From positions 930,001 to 994,000 of the forward strand of contig NZ_QRBB01000001.1 in the NCBI RefSeq assembly GCF_003363135.1: a stretch of DNA of 64,000 nt, in the 5' to 3' direction. The position numbers and the translations under genes were made by a program. This DNA is from Alteriqipengyuania lutimaris. Lineage in GTDB: Bacteria; Pseudomonadota; Alphaproteobacteria; Sphingomonadales; Sphingomonadaceae. Below the pieces are notes generated by a model. That model was not told the DNA's origin. It was given only the letters and a program-made list of their open reading frames with translations, and searched no databases. This document shows positions 29,721 through 38,282 of this stretch, in pieces. Position 1 is the first letter of the stretch; the number at the start of each line of letters is the position of its first letter.

Positions 29721-30610
29721 GCGCAGAGCTGATCGACGGAAAGGCCTTCGCGGCAGACCTGCGCAAGACGGTTGGCCGGCATGCGGCCGCCTTCGCGCAG
29801 AAGGCGGGGCGCAAGGCCGGGCTCGCGGTCGTGCTCGTCGGCGCAGACGCCGCGAGCGAAGTCTACGTCCGCTCCAAGGGCAAGGCGACGATTGCCGCCA
29901 ATATGGAAAGCTTCGAGCATCGCCTGCGCGCCGATACCAGCGAGGCCGAGCTGATCGCGCTGGTCGAAAAGCTCAACGCCGATAGCGCGGTCGACGGCAT
30001 CCTCGTCCAGCTTCCGCTGCCGGGCGATCTCGACGAACAGGCGGTCATCGCGGCGATCGATCCGGGCAAGGATGTCGACGGCTTCCATGTCGAGAGCGCT
30101 GGGCGTCTGATGGTCGGGCGCGAAGGCTTCGTACCCTGCACCCCGCTCGGCTGCATCATGCTGCTGAAGGACCGCCACGGCGATCTTTCCGGAATGGAGG
30201 CGGTGGTCATTGGCCGCTCCAACATCGTCGGCAAGCCGATGGCGCAGCTGCTGCTCGATGCGAATGCCACCGTCACCATCGCGCACAGCCGCACGAAGGA
30301 TCTGCCCGGGGTGGTCAGGCGCGCCGATATCGTGGTGGCGGCAGTGGGCCGGGCGGAAATGGTCAAGGCCGACTGGCTCAAGCCCGGCGCGACGGTGATC
30401 GATGTCGGGATCAACCGGCTCGCGCCCGCAGAGGGCGAAACCAAAGGCAGGCTGGTCGGCGATGTCGACTTCGACGGGGCGAAGGAGGTCGCAGGCGCGA
30501 TCACCCCCGTTCCCGGCGGTGTCGGCCCGATGACGATCGCCGTGCTGCTGCGTAACACGCTCGTCGCAGCGCATCAGCATGAGGGGCTCGAACCGCCGGA
30601 GGGATTGTGA
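29717..30610 (+). CDS. folD: Bifunctional methylenetetrahydrofolate dehydrogenase / methenyltetrahydrofolate cyclohydrolase
   Basis: The 297-residue product starts at GTG within the yggT stop (GTGA overlap). It has the catalytic YxxxK (YVRSK), the ILVQLPLP substrate block, the Rossmann motif [11 protein letters not shown] and the [10 protein letters not shown] signature. It interconverts 5,10-methylene- and 10-formyl-tetrahydrofolate with NADP+. Confidence 0.97.
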   Translation: MSAELIDGKAFAADLRKTVGRHAAAFAQKAGRKAGLAVVLVGADAASEVYVRSKGKATIAANMESFEHRLRADTSEAELIALVEKLNADSAVDGILVQLPLPGDLDEQAVIAAIDPGKDVDGFHVESAGRLMVGREGFVPCTPLGCIMLLKDRHGDLSGMEAVVIGRSNIVGKPMAQLLLDANATVTIAHSRTKDLPGVVRRADIVVAAVGRAEMVKADWLKPGATVIDVGINRLAPAEGETKGRLVGDVDFDGAKEVAGAITPVPGGVGPMTIAVLLRNTLVAAHQHEGLEPPEGL

Positions 30611-31368
30611 CCATCACTTTTCGAAAATGCACGATCCTGCTCGCAGCGCTGGCGCTGGCGGCCTGCGCGTCCGGATCCGGATCGCGCGCACGCACCGTGA
30701 TCGACCGCGCGCTGGCGAGCGTACCCCCTTCAGCGCAGCCGAGCGAGGTCGTCGCGCGCGAAATCGCCTTCGGTCAGGCGGCGCGCGAGCGCGGGCAATA
30801 TACCGCTGCGCTCGACTTCGCGACCGGCGACGCGATGCTCCACGGGCGCAACGGCCCCGTGCTCGCGCGGCCGGTCTTCTCGCAGCTAGACAACCCCGAA
30901 ACCGCGGCCAAGTGGAGCCCGCGCACCGTGATGATGAGCTGCGACGGAAGGCTGGCGGTCAGCCGTGGCCGCTTCCTCGATGCCGACGGGATGATCGGCA
31001 CCTACGTCACCGTGTGGCAGCGCGACTCGCTCGACGACGAATACGAGTGGTCCTACGACGTGGCCGGGCTCGACGATCCGCAGCCGGTTGCCGAGGAGGC
31101 GGAGGAAAGCCTGATCGTCGTGACCGCCTCCGACGATATCCAGGGCCTCGTCGCCGATTGCCCGCGTAGCGGCGACACGCCTGCCCCGCCGCCCGCGCTT
31201 GCTCCGGCCGCCGATGCCAGTCGCGGGGTCACCCTGTCGCGCGACGGTACGCTGCGCTGGCTGTGGGAGCACCGCGAGGATGGAACGAAGTATGTCCGCG
31301 CGGACTACTACACGTCCGGCGCGTGGGAGATGGTGATCGAGGAAGAGCTCGCCTCGCCGCCCGAATAG
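30607..31368 (+). CDS. Putative lipoprotein of unknown function
   Basis: The 253-residue product starts at GTG overlapping the folD stop. The lipoprotein signal ends in lipobox LAAC. The mature region has a helical start followed by a beta-rich domain ([19 protein letters not shown]) that looks like a DUF of secreted proteins in Sphingomonadales, and a Pro/Ala-rich linker before a second small beta domain. It is translationally coupled to folD. No function recognised. Confidence 0.75.
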   Translation: MTITFRKCTILLAALALAACASGSGSRARTVIDRALASVPPSAQPSEVVAREIAFGQAARERGQYTAALDFATGDAMLHGRNGPVLARPVFSQLDNPETAAKWSPRTVMMSCDGRLAVSRGRFLDADGMIGTYVTVWQRDSLDDEYEWSYDVAGLDDPQPVAEEAEESLIVVTASDDIQGLVADCPRSGDTPAPPPALAPAADASRGVTLSRDGTLRWLWEHREDGTKYVRADYYTSGAWEMVIEEELASPPE

Positions 31369-31416
31369 CCGGACCGACCTTCCCCCCTCTCACTGCGAGG
31401 CCGTGCAGCACGCATC

Positions 31417-32040
31417 ATGTTCGAACTGTTCCTCTCTGCTTTCGTCACCTTCTTCGTCGTGGTCGACCCGCCCGGCTGCGCGCCGATCTATGCCGGGCTG
31501 ACGCGCGATGCGACGCGCAAGCAGAGCGTATCGATGGCGGTGCGCGCGACGATCATCTCGGGACTGATCCTGCTGGTCTTCGGCCTGTTCGGCGAACAGC
31601 TGCTGTCGACGCTGGGGATCGAGCTCGACAGCTTCCGCATCGCGGGCGGGATCATGCTGTTCATCATCGCCATCGAGATGGTGTTCGAGAAACGCACCGA
31701 GCGCCGGGTCGAGCGCGCGGAGAAAGTCAGCGCGGACCCTGAAATCGAGGATGTGTCGGTCTTCCCGATGGCGATGCCGATGATGGCAGGGCCGGGTGCG
31801 ATCGCCGCGATCATGCTGCTGATGAACCAGGCCAACGGGATCGAGCAAAGCGCAATCGTGTTCGCCGCCGCAGCGCTGGTGCTGCTGATCACGATGCTGT
31901 CGCTGATCGCGGCGCGCCCTCTGATGAACCTGCTCGGCACCAAGGTGGAAGCGGCGATCACGCGGCTTCTCGGCGTGGTGCTGGCCGCGCTCGCCGCGCA
32001 ATTCGTGATCGACGGCATCCGCGGGACGTTGTTGACTTAG
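31417..32040 (+). CDS. MarC family integral membrane protein
   Basis: The 207-residue product has six predicted helices, the N-terminal VDPPGCAPIY block and the FPMAMPMMAGPGAI motif typical of MarC/UPF0056. These proteins were once linked to multiple antibiotic resistance, but transport activity is unproven. Its stop is 41 bp from the convergent LON-domain gene. Confidence 0.9.
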   Translation: MFELFLSAFVTFFVVVDPPGCAPIYAGLTRDATRKQSVSMAVRATIISGLILLVFGLFGEQLLSTLGIELDSFRIAGGIMLFIIAIEMVFEKRTERRVERAEKVSADPEIEDVSVFPMAMPMMAGPGAIAAIMLLMNQANGIEQSAIVFAAAALVLLITMLSLIAARPLMNLLGTKVEAAITRLLGVVLAALAAQFVIDGIRGTLLT

Positions 32041-32080
32041 ATCGGACCTCCCGGGCTAGGCGGTCCGCAAAAAAAGAAAC

Positions 32081-32686
32081 TTACTGCAGCGTCACCCGGT
32101 CGTCGGTGCCGTTCTGGCGACCGAAGAAATACATCAGCTGGATCAGCAGCTCGCAGCGCGCGGCCAGGTCGGGCGCTTCGAGCAGCGCCTGCTTCGAAGC
32201 CCCGTCGAAGGGTGCGATCTGGCTGACCCCGTTGATCAGCGACTGGTCGTCGAGCTGCGCGACCGCATCCCAGTCCACCGAATAGCCCTGGGCATCGGCG
32301 AAACGCCGCGCCTCGCGTTCGAACCCGGCGCGCTCGATCCCGCTGAGCACTTCATCGCCATCCTCCGGGATCAGCTCGCCCTCGACCTGCCGGAACGACG
32401 TCGTCACATCGAGCTCGCGCGTCAGGCGAAAGCGGCTCTCGCCTTCGAGCACGAGGTTGTACCGCCCGTCGTCCAGCGCTTCGATCTCGCCGATCTTGCC
32501 CACGCAGCCGACATCGTAGAGCGGCGCGCCCTCGCGTGCCTGCTTGGGCTGGATCATCGCGATCCGCCGGTCGCGCGCCAGTGCATCGCCGACCAGCGCG
32601 CGATAGCGCGGCTCGAACATGTGCAGCGGCAATTGCAGGCCGGGGAACAGGATCGCGCCCGTCAGCGGAAAGATCGAGAGCCGCAT
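32081..32686 (-). CDS. LON peptidase substrate-binding domain protein
   Basis: The 201-residue product consists of the Lon N-terminal domain only (IFPLTGAILFPGLQLPLHMFEPRY at the start) with no ATPase or protease part. Stand-alone proteins of this kind are widespread in alphaproteobacteria and conserved next to a YbbN-type thioredoxin, as here (5 bp gap). The pair suggests a role in protein quality control. Confidence 0.9.
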   Translation of the reverse strand: MRLSIFPLTGAILFPGLQLPLHMFEPRYRALVGDALARDRRIAMIQPKQAREGAPLYDVGCVGKIGEIEALDDGRYNLVLEGESRFRLTRELDVTTSFRQVEGELIPEDGDEVLSGIERAGFEREARRFADAQGYSVDWDAVAQLDDQSLINGVSQIAPFDGASKQALLEAPDLAARCELLIQLMYFFGRQNGTDDRVTLQ

Positions 32687-32691
32687 GCGCG

Positions 32692-33600
32692 CTACCCGAA
32701 CAGAATTCTGGAAAGGCGGCGCCGCGTGGCGACCACCCACGGATCTTCGAGGCCGACGGCTTCGAAGATCTGGAGCAATTTCGCGCGTGCCGCGCCATCG
32801 TTCCATTCGCGATCGGCTTCGATCATGGCGAGCAGCTCGTCGGCGGCGGCGTCGCGCTGGCCTGCGGCAAAGGCGGCTTCGGCATAGGCGTAGCGTGCGT
32901 CCATATCGCCGCCCTGCGCCTTGTGGCGCAATGCGGCCAGTTCGCCATCGTCGACCTTCTCGCCCGCCAGATCGACGGCCGATCGCGCCTGCTTGATCGC
33001 CGGATCTTCGGCCAGCGTCGGATCGAGGCTGTCGAGATGCTGGCGCGCCTCGGCGGCCTTGTCCATCGCCACCAGGGCGCGGACCAGCCCCGCATGCGCC
33101 GCGGCATTGTCAGGCGCCATGTCGACGACCTGTGCGAAGATGCCAAGCGCACGCTCGTTGTCGCCTTCGGCCAGCACGCTCTCGCCCATCTCGACGAATT
33201 GCGCGACATCGGGCTTCGCGTCGCCTTCGTTGCCTTCCCCGATGGGAATCTGGGCGAGAATCTGGTCGAGCGCTTCCTTCAGCTGGCTTTCGCTACGCGC
33301 GCTGGTGAGGTCCGCCACGGGGCGGCCCTGGAACATCGCGTAGACCGTGGGAATCGACTGCACCTGAAACTGGCTGGCAATGAACTGCTCTTCATCGACA
33401 TTGACCTTCTTCAGCACCACGCCCTTGTCGGCATATTCGGCGGCGACCTTTTCCAGCATCGGGGCGAGCGCCTTGCACGGCCCGCACCATTCGGCCCAGA
33501 AATCGAGCACCACCAGCTTGGACATTGAAGGTTCGACGACCTCCTGCCGGAAGCGGTCGACGGCTTTCTGTTCCTCGATATTGAGCCCCATGCTGGCCAA
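32692..33600 (-). CDS. ybbN: Thioredoxin/TPR co-chaperone (YbbN-like)
   Basis: The 302-residue product has an N-terminal thioredoxin fold with an intact redox pair WCGPC (E. coli YbbN has lost one Cys). It is followed by a C-terminal TPR-like helical region of about 170 residues. Such proteins act as holdases and GroEL/DnaK co-chaperones. The start is TTG at 33600 (AGGGG at eight bases) or ATG at 33591. It lies directly upstream of the LON-domain gene in the same operon. Confidence 0.9.
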   Translation of the reverse strand: MASMGLNIEEQKAVDRFRQEVVEPSMSKLVVLDFWAEWCGPCKALAPMLEKVAAEYADKGVVLKKVNVDEEQFIASQFQVQSIPTVYAMFQGRPVADLTSARSESQLKEALDQILAQIPIGEGNEGDAKPDVAQFVEMGESVLAEGDNERALGIFAQVVDMAPDNAAAHAGLVRALVAMDKAAEARQHLDSLDPTLAEDPAIKQARSAVDLAGEKVDDGELAALRHKAQGGDMDARYAYAEAAFAAGQRDAAADELLAMIEADREWNDGAARAKLLQIFEAVGLEDPWVVATRRRLSRILFG

Positions 33601-33777
33601 GTGCTTGTCCCCTTAGAAATGCGGTTGTCTTCCTGCTCAATGTGGGCCTTCGCCGATGGATGTGAAGGGTGCAAGGCCGACGCGCATTTTGCGCTTGCGA
33701 TGGGGCCGATGCGTTGCTAGGTGCCCGCTTCCCGTTCCGGCGAAGAGGCTTTGCGCCCCGCCGGAAACGCCAAGTGA

Positions 33778-33852
33778 GCGGGCGTAGCTCAGGGGTAGAG
33801 CACAACCTTGCCAAGGTTGGGGTCGGGCGTTCGAATCGCCTCGCCCGCTCCA
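33778..33852 (+). tRNA. tRNA-Gly (anticodon GCC)
   Basis: A full cloverleaf folds: 7-bp acceptor (GCGGGCG with CGCCCGC), D stem GCTC/GAGC, anticodon stem CAACC/GGTTG with loop TTGCCAA, and T arm with TTCGAAT. CCA is encoded (33850-33852). It is the last clearly chromosomal gene before the accessory region and is a likely integration target. Confidence 0.97.
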
Positions 33853-34031
33853 TTGAAACCACCGGAAATCATAGCTTTTTTCCGAGTGGTTGGGCGTCGC
33901 GCCTCGCGCCATCATGCAGCATTCGACAGGAACAAACGGCGAATTTCGCCTCGCCTTCGTACAATTCCCGTACAGGCAATGCCGGGCCTAACGAGATGGT
34001 CGGCGAACCGCTTCCGCACGCAGTTCGAGTA

Positions 34032-34526
34032 TCAGACCGACTCGATGCTGAAGTACGCGCGCATGTGCGACAGCGCCTTGGGTGTCATGCGTACAAGCCT
34101 CGCCCGAGCGTCGGATCGATCGGGCATGAATTGGATCAGGCCGGCTTCCTCCAACAGCCCCAGATGCCGAAGAGCCGTGGTGCTGGGGGCTGCCGAACCG
34201 ATGCAGGCGCTTGTCGTCCTGAGGCACCCGTCGACACCTGCGGATGCAAGCAGATCGAGAAGAATATCCCACCCAGGCTCGTTGTCGAACCGGTACCCAT
34301 CGAAGAGGCGCGCCCGCCATCGCCGCCTACGATATTCGGACCTTGCCAGCAGCCTCAGTGCCGACAGGTCGTACTGGCCCCCGCGGTCGGGCGCCGAGCT
34401 TGTCAGAGGGACCGCTTCCCGTTCCTTGATCGTTCGGCAGCATTCCTTGATCAGGGCCAAGGCGAGCAGGGAGGCGCGGTCTTCCTCCCTACCGGGTCCG
34501 AATGTGACCAGTTCTGTCGCTTCCAT
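34032..34526 (-). CDS. Winged-helix (MarR-like) transcriptional regulator
   Basis: The 164-residue product starts at ATG 34526 with AGGAG upstream. Its C-terminal half is a winged helix: a helical LLDLLASAG segment, the recognition region PSTTALRHLGLLEEAGLI, and a beta wing with Arg-rich DARARLVRMT. The N-terminal part is a helical extension with an RxRRRRxRA block. It heads, or belongs with, the neighbouring membrane and LuxR-type genes. The target is unknown. Confidence 0.75.
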   Translation of the reverse strand: MEATELVTFGPGREEDRASLLALALIKECCRTIKEREAVPLTSSAPDRGGQYDLSALRLLARSEYRRRRWRARLFDGYRFDNEPGWDILLDLLASAGVDGCLRTTSACIGSAAPSTTALRHLGLLEEAGLIQFMPDRSDARARLVRMTPKALSHMRAYFSIESV

Positions 34527-34947
34527 CGATCCGGACTCCTGCGGGCGACCGGGCGCCCAAAGCTCCAAAGAGAAGAAGCATGATGTCCAGCCAGAACGGG
34601 AGGCGTGTGAAGATCGAATAGACCAGGGGATGGTGGGTCAGGCCTACCAAGCCCAATAGGTGGCCTATGACCGCGATCAGCTGCGACGATGCGAGCCAAA
34701 GCGTCCAGTACCTGTCGGCCTTCAGTGCAACCGCCACGAAGATCCCAAGGGCTACGAGGTCCGTCGCGAAGATCCAGACCTCGAACGATCGGTACGGGGA
34801 AATGCCTATGAAACTGCGAACGATGGCATTCCCGACGAACCACAGCATCAACACACTGGCTATCAGCTTCTCCGGACCGCCGCCCCGCGTGCAAGCGAGG
34901 AGGGCGGCCACAAAGAGAAGGGCCGCTTGCGCGAAGAACAGCATCAT
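34489..34947 (-). CDS. Four-helix membrane protein, unknown
   Basis: The 152-residue product has about four membrane helices separated by short loops and ends with a basic tail overlapping the regulator start by 38 bp. That overlap implies translational coupling. I recognise no family. Confidence 0.65.
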   Translation of the reverse strand: MMLFFAQAALLFVAALLACTRGGGPEKLIASVLMLWFVGNAIVRSFIGISPYRSFEVWIFATDLVALGIFVAVALKADRYWTLWLASSQLIAVIGHLLGLVGLTHHPLVYSIFTRLPFWLDIMLLLFGALGARSPAGVRIDGSDRTGHIRTR

Positions 34948-34963
34948 CGCGCGCGGCCCACCA

Positions 34964-35302
34964 TCAGGCGACGAGCTGCTTTCCCTCGTCGACCGTGGCC
35001 ATCGTCGCCCACTTCGGGCAACCGCCCTCTTCCGGGCCGCTGGTCACGGTCTGCGCCTTCTTGAGTTCAACATGCGCGCGCAGGATCTCGCCTTGTGCGG
35101 AGATGATGGCGGTGGTTGCCCTCTGCAGCCGGATCAGGGCAGGCTGGGCATGGATGGCCGCCGGGTGATCGCGGAACTCCATACGGGTAGTCACAACCTC
35201 GCCCATCGCGGCGATGGCCTTCAGAAGCGATTCGTCGGCGCTCGCTTCGGCGTCGTGGAGCGAGCGGGTTAATCTTTGCGAGGCGGCAGGAACTGTCAGC
35301 AT
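34964..35302 (-). CDS. Small soluble protein, unknown
   Basis: The 112-residue product is mostly helical, with a C-terminal GGCPKWATM stretch holding a single Cys. It sits between the LuxR-type regulator and the membrane protein with short gaps and the same direction, so all four are probably one operon. No family recognised. Confidence 0.6.
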   Translation of the reverse strand: MLTVPAASQRLTRSLHDAEASADESLLKAIAAMGEVVTTRMEFRDHPAAIHAQPALIRLQRATTAIISAQGEILRAHVELKKAQTVTSGPEEGGCPKWATMATVDEGKQLVA

Positions 35303-35321
35303 TGTCGTACTCCCGAACGGT

Positions 35322-35867
35322 TTATCCGGGCCCGGGCTCTCCGCGAAGCATGGTGAGGAGCGTGTAAAGTCCGCTCATCAGGGCGGTCGCGGCGCCCAGC
35401 ATCAGAATAATGCAGAGCGCCCCCGCCAAGATCAGGGCAATCCTCGTTCCTGGACCAATATTCGAAGGATCGGGCCATAGTGTCCGCCCGGAGGGAGGTC
35501 GCCAGTGGGATTCAGGAGGTTGGTACACGATGCCCTCGTCCGTCTGGCGCTCCCCTCGAGCGGCAGGCCCATAAGGCTCCAAATCGGACCGATCGACGAC
35601 TGGCAACGATGCCTTAGGTAGCGATTCCCAGTATGTGCGAGCAGCCTGCAAGCGGGTGGAACTGTGCAGCAACCTGCGCGCGATATCCAAATGATGGTCG
35701 ACCGTTTTCGGGGAGATATCGAGCTTCTGTGCAATCTCTTTCGAAGAGTGCCGCTGGTAGACGAGCACAAGGATTTCCTTCTGCCGTTCGGTCAGCCGAT
35801 CGAACGACGAAGGCACACATTCGAGATCGCTATCGATCGTTTCGGTCACGCATTCCCCACAATGCAT
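35322..35867 (-). CDS. LuxR-type HTH regulator with C-terminal membrane anchor
   Basis: The 181-residue product has an N-terminal GerE/LuxR helix-turn-helix (LTERQKEILVLVYQ...SSKEIAQKLDISPKTVDHHLDIARR). A Pro-rich linker follows, and one or two membrane helices lie near residues 143-172. It has no receiver or autoinducer domain. Regulators anchored in this inverted way are found in sphingomonad islands; the signal could be sensed in the membrane. It heads a four-gene minus-strand unit. Confidence 0.8.
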   Translation of the reverse strand: MHCGECVTETIDSDLECVPSSFDRLTERQKEILVLVYQRHSSKEIAQKLDISPKTVDHHLDIARRLLHSSTRLQAARTYWESLPKASLPVVDRSDLEPYGPAARGERQTDEGIVYQPPESHWRPPSGRTLWPDPSNIGPGTRIALILAGALCIILMLGAATALMSGLYTLLTMLRGEPGPG

Positions 35868-36252
35868 CCAGATCGGCGCTGATCGCCCCCGTAACCCGGA
35901 GCGTAGAAACCCTTATCATGGTTAGCAAACGTGAAATCTCGTCGCGCTTTCCTACAGGGGTGGGCTTGTGCCAGTCCGATTCGCATGAAGACCGCTGACG
36001 AAAGAGCCGCCTCCATCCGCCGCCGCGCAACGCGCTGCGACGACCCCCGCCAATCCATGATGCTGCATCGGCTCGCCGATGAGGCGCAGAGTATTCAACT
36101 TCTGCCGCCGCATTGAGCGGGGCGTTCTTCGGATATCCTACAGCGGATAAATGATAAAAAACTTATCTTTTTGCTTGCGAAGTCCGTAGGAGCGGGCTAT
36201 CACAGTCTCACCGGGCCGGATGGTCCGGCCCGGAAAATCCGGAGATCGAAAG
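35868..36252. other. Intergenic region with weak small ORF and AT-rich segment
   Basis: No convincing gene is present in these 385 bp. A 43-codon plus-strand frame from ATG 35985 to 36116 has acceptable composition but no ribosome binding site. An AT-rich segment with a GATAA-5-TTATC repeat lies at 36153-36167 and may be a promoter for the plus-strand genes that follow. A strong hairpin at 36211-36233 ends the region. Confidence 0.4.
36211..36233 (+). promoter_or_regulatory. Strong 10-bp hairpin just before small peptide gene
   Basis: Arms CCGGGCCGGA and TCCGGCCCGG are perfectly complementary with a three-base loop. It lies seven bases before the GGAG ribosome binding site of the 29-residue peptide gene. 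It has no T run, so a role in the leader RNA (stability or translation control) is more likely than termination. Confidence 0.55.
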
Positions 36253-36342
36253 ATGGAAACATTGATCGGTTGGTTGGTCCGGAGGCTCAAGAAGATGAAG
36301 CTGCAAGTCCACATTGCCTTCAAGATCGACTTGAAACTCTGA
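36253..36342 (+). CDS. Cationic amphipathic peptide (29 aa)
   Basis: ATG at 36253 follows a GGAGAT ribosome binding site. The 29-residue peptide has an amphipathic WLVRRLKKMK helix and a hydrophobic-basic tail ending in IDLKL. It is bracketed by two GC-rich hairpins (36211-36233 and 36349-36371). Size and charge fit a small membrane-active peptide such as a type I toxin, but no homologue is recognised and the call rests on the ribosome binding site and context. Confidence 0.45.
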   Translation: METLIGWLVRRLKKMKLQVHIAFKIDLKL

Positions 36343-36348
36343 CTACCC

Positions 36349-36371
36349 GGGGGCGGGTCCACACCGCCCCC
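36349..36371 (+). terminator. GC-rich hairpin after the small peptide gene
   Basis: GGGGGCGG pairs with CCGCCCCC over a seven-base loop, followed by TTCTCC. It may be a weak terminator or attenuator between the peptide and the HTH-nuclease gene. Confidence 0.5.
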
Positions 36372-36396
36372 TTCTCCGGATAGCGCGGAGGCGGAA

Positions 36397-36885
36397 ATGG
36401 AAGGCAGCGAACTCAGACAACGCAGGAAAGCACTCGGCCTTACCCAGGCCGAGATGGCTGCACGTCTTCATTGCTCACGGGTCCATCTCGGGCAAATGGA
36501 GCGCGGTAAATCGCCAATCACTCACGCTATGGCCGATCAGGTGCTGAAGCTTCAGCCTCCTAGTCTCAATCGCAAGGCCCGTGCACACGATCCGCTGGAG
36601 CGGATTGTCGAGCAGGCGTTGATCGACGCGGGCGTCCGCTTCGAGCTCGAGCAGGAGACATCCGCAGGCCATCGCCTCGACTTTCACCTTCCCGATCACG
36701 ACATCGCGATCGAGGTGAAGGCGTTCCATACTCCTCGCGTAGAGCAGCAGCTCGCCCGTTATGGGGACGTCATCCTCTTGCAGGGCCGCAGAAGCGTAGA
36801 GGCCTTCGCGCATCTCGTGCGCGCAGGACTGTTTCCATTCCCGGAAAATCGTGAAACGAACACTCCCCCTGCCAGCGTCGAATAG
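36397..36885 (+). CDS. XRE-family HTH fused to PD-(D/E)XK nuclease-like domain
   Basis: The 162-residue product has an N-terminal Cro/CI-type helix-turn-helix (residues about 5-55, LRQRRKALGLTQAEMAARLHCSRVHLGQMERG). Its C-terminal domain of about 90 residues has a PD-(D/E)XK-style core: RLDFHLPDHDIAIEVKA gives the Asp and the ExK pair, followed by a DVILLQ strand. This fold resembles Vsr/DUF559 nucleases. GGAGG precedes the ATG. It could be a small restriction-like nuclease or a regulator with a degenerate nuclease; neither is shown. Confidence 0.7.
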   Translation: MEGSELRQRRKALGLTQAEMAARLHCSRVHLGQMERGKSPITHAMADQVLKLQPPSLNRKARAHDPLERIVEQALIDAGVRFELEQETSAGHRLDFHLPDHDIAIEVKAFHTPRVEQQLARYGDVILLQGRRSVEAFAHLVRAGLFPFPENRETNTPPASVE

Positions 36886-36948
36886 GAACAAAGCCTCCAA
36901 CTGTTATCCGAGACATGAAATACGCGATTGCGATGTCATGACTCTGTG

Positions 36949-36986
36949 GTAGTCCCAAGAGACGAGCGTGGGGACGCTCGAACTAC
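36949..36986 (+). promoter_or_regulatory. Leader hairpin upstream of secreted protein gene
   Basis: A perfect inner stem CGAGCGT/ACGCTCG with a GGGG loop is extended by GTAGT/ACTAC. It is followed by a run of eight G (36988-36995) that includes the ribosome binding site of the gene at 37002. Confidence 0.5.
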
Positions 36987-37001
36987 TGGGGGGGGATTTC
37001 C

Positions 37002-37718
37002 GTGAAAAATACGTGCATCGCGTGCGCGCTTCTTTGTCTTGCCACGACTGCTTGGGCCCAAGATGTGCAGCCTGAGCCAACGGACACCGCGTCGCCTGTC
37101 GTGGCCGGTCAGTCCGCAGAGACCGCGCTGGCACCGCTGGAGGTATACAAACGCGACGAGCGGCCGGGCATGGCGCAGCTTCCGGCCAACACCGAGATCA
37201 TCGTCCGAATGAACCAGGAGGTCACAACCAAAGGGAAGACTTGGGAAGAAGGCGATCAGTTCGATCTGACCGTCGAGGAAGACGTCATGCTTGGCGAGTA
37301 CATCGTCATTCCCAGGGGGACGCGAGCGGTCGGCAAGATTACTTGGATGACCAACAAGGGCATGTTCGGCAAATCCGGGAAGATGGATATCGAGATCGAA
37401 TACCTCGATCTTGGCGGTCGCCGGATTCCCCTCAACGGTACCTACCGCCAGGAAGGCGAGGGCAACACACTTGCGACAGTTGGCGGGGTTGTGCTCGTGC
37501 CGATCAGCGGTTTCTTCATCACTGGGAAGAGCGGGACCATTCCCGAGGGCCGAGAGATGACGGCCTACACCGAAGACGCGATCGAACTCGCGATTTCAGC
37601 CGATGCAATTACAGCACCGAAGCGGGCGGAGATCGCGACACCGGGCGGGAACGCCACGCTTCCTGTGAGTTCACAAGCCACGGACCCCGTCGATGAACAA
37701 GTCACGGAACAGAACTGA
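37002..37718 (+). CDS. Secreted protein, unknown
   Basis: The 238-residue product starts at GTG 37002 with a signal peptide ending in WAQ. The mature region has an ANTEIIVRMNQEVTTK start, a beta-rich core with PRGTRAVGKITWMTNKGMFGKSGKMDIEI, and an LPVSSQ tail. The pattern of a glycine-rich beta protein that resists change (TVGGVVLVPISGFFITGKSG) resembles envelope proteins that contain a TrbI/conjugal-pilus-like beta fold. I do not recognise a function. Confidence 0.7.
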   Translation: MKNTCIACALLCLATTAWAQDVQPEPTDTASPVVAGQSAETALAPLEVYKRDERPGMAQLPANTEIIVRMNQEVTTKGKTWEEGDQFDLTVEEDVMLGEYIVIPRGTRAVGKITWMTNKGMFGKSGKMDIEIEYLDLGGRRIPLNGTYRQEGEGNTLATVGGVVLVPISGFFITGKSGTIPEGREMTAYTEDAIELAISADAITAPKRAEIATPGGNATLPVSSQATDPVDEQVTEQN

Positions 37719-37818
37719 TCGAAATCGGGCTAGGCCATCCGACCATCTGCGGGACGCCGCATTGATGGTCGGAGCGGCGGGCTTCTATCTGCTGCTGATC
37801 CTTTTTCCGTCGTTCTGA
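37693..37818 (+). CDS. Small basic membrane peptide (41 aa), tentative
   Basis: This frame starts inside the end of the secreted protein gene (26-base overlap, different frame). It has an Arg/Asn-rich N-terminus followed by one hydrophobic helix (GFYLLLILFP). It has no clear ribosome binding site other than coupling. Support is weak. Confidence 0.3.
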   Translation: MNKSRNRTDRNRARPSDHLRDAALMVGAAGFYLLLILFPSF

Positions 37819-37915
37819 CGACTTCGCATCGTGCATTTTTGAAGGGTCGCGGCTTTCGCCGCGGCGTTGGTGAGCATAAGTAGGTCCGTAACTGAATTCG
37901 GCCAAGGAGTCGGTT

Positions 37916-38149
37916 ATGGAGCGAGAATTGGCGTCCGCTGGGCTTGTACTAAGTCTCGTTGGTGTATTGCTGCTTTTCCGCTTCGGAATGCCCTTCGCGA
38001 TCGCTACCGGCGGAGCATTGCTGCTAAGCACAGAGCCGCGAACCGCGGATGAGAGGCGTGAAAAGCGCTACAAGGTTCTTGGATATCTTGGCCTGTTCGC
38101 AATCGTCGTGGGAACAGCCCTTCAGATCTGGGCAATCTGGTCTCACTAG
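37916..38149 (+). CDS. Small membrane protein, unknown
   Basis: The 77-residue product has AAGGAG before the ATG and three hydrophobic segments with a short basic loop (ERREKRYK). It is the last plus-strand gene before the prophage. No family recognised. Confidence 0.6.
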   Translation: MERELASAGLVLSLVGVLLLFRFGMPFAIATGGALLLSTEPRTADERREKRYKVLGYLGLFAIVVGTALQIWAIWSH

Positions 38150-38282
38150 GGACAATCGAGCCGGATAATCCCTCCGCCTCATCCGCGCACGAATTCGTGA
38201 CAAATACGTGCCTCGCGGGCATTCCGGCGCGGAGCCATACCCCCAGCGATACCCCCATTTGAGGCGCGGATTTTCCGCGCTT

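Noticed and set aside
32041..32080. Hairpin plus A7 between marC and the LON-domain gene
   Set aside because: The A run follows the stem on the plus strand, so neither strand gives a stem followed by T residues.
38223..38258. Two ATACCCCC repeats before SRAP, reminiscent of sequence near some integrase genes
   Set aside because: Too short, no integrase next to it, and no second copy seen; not enough for an att site.
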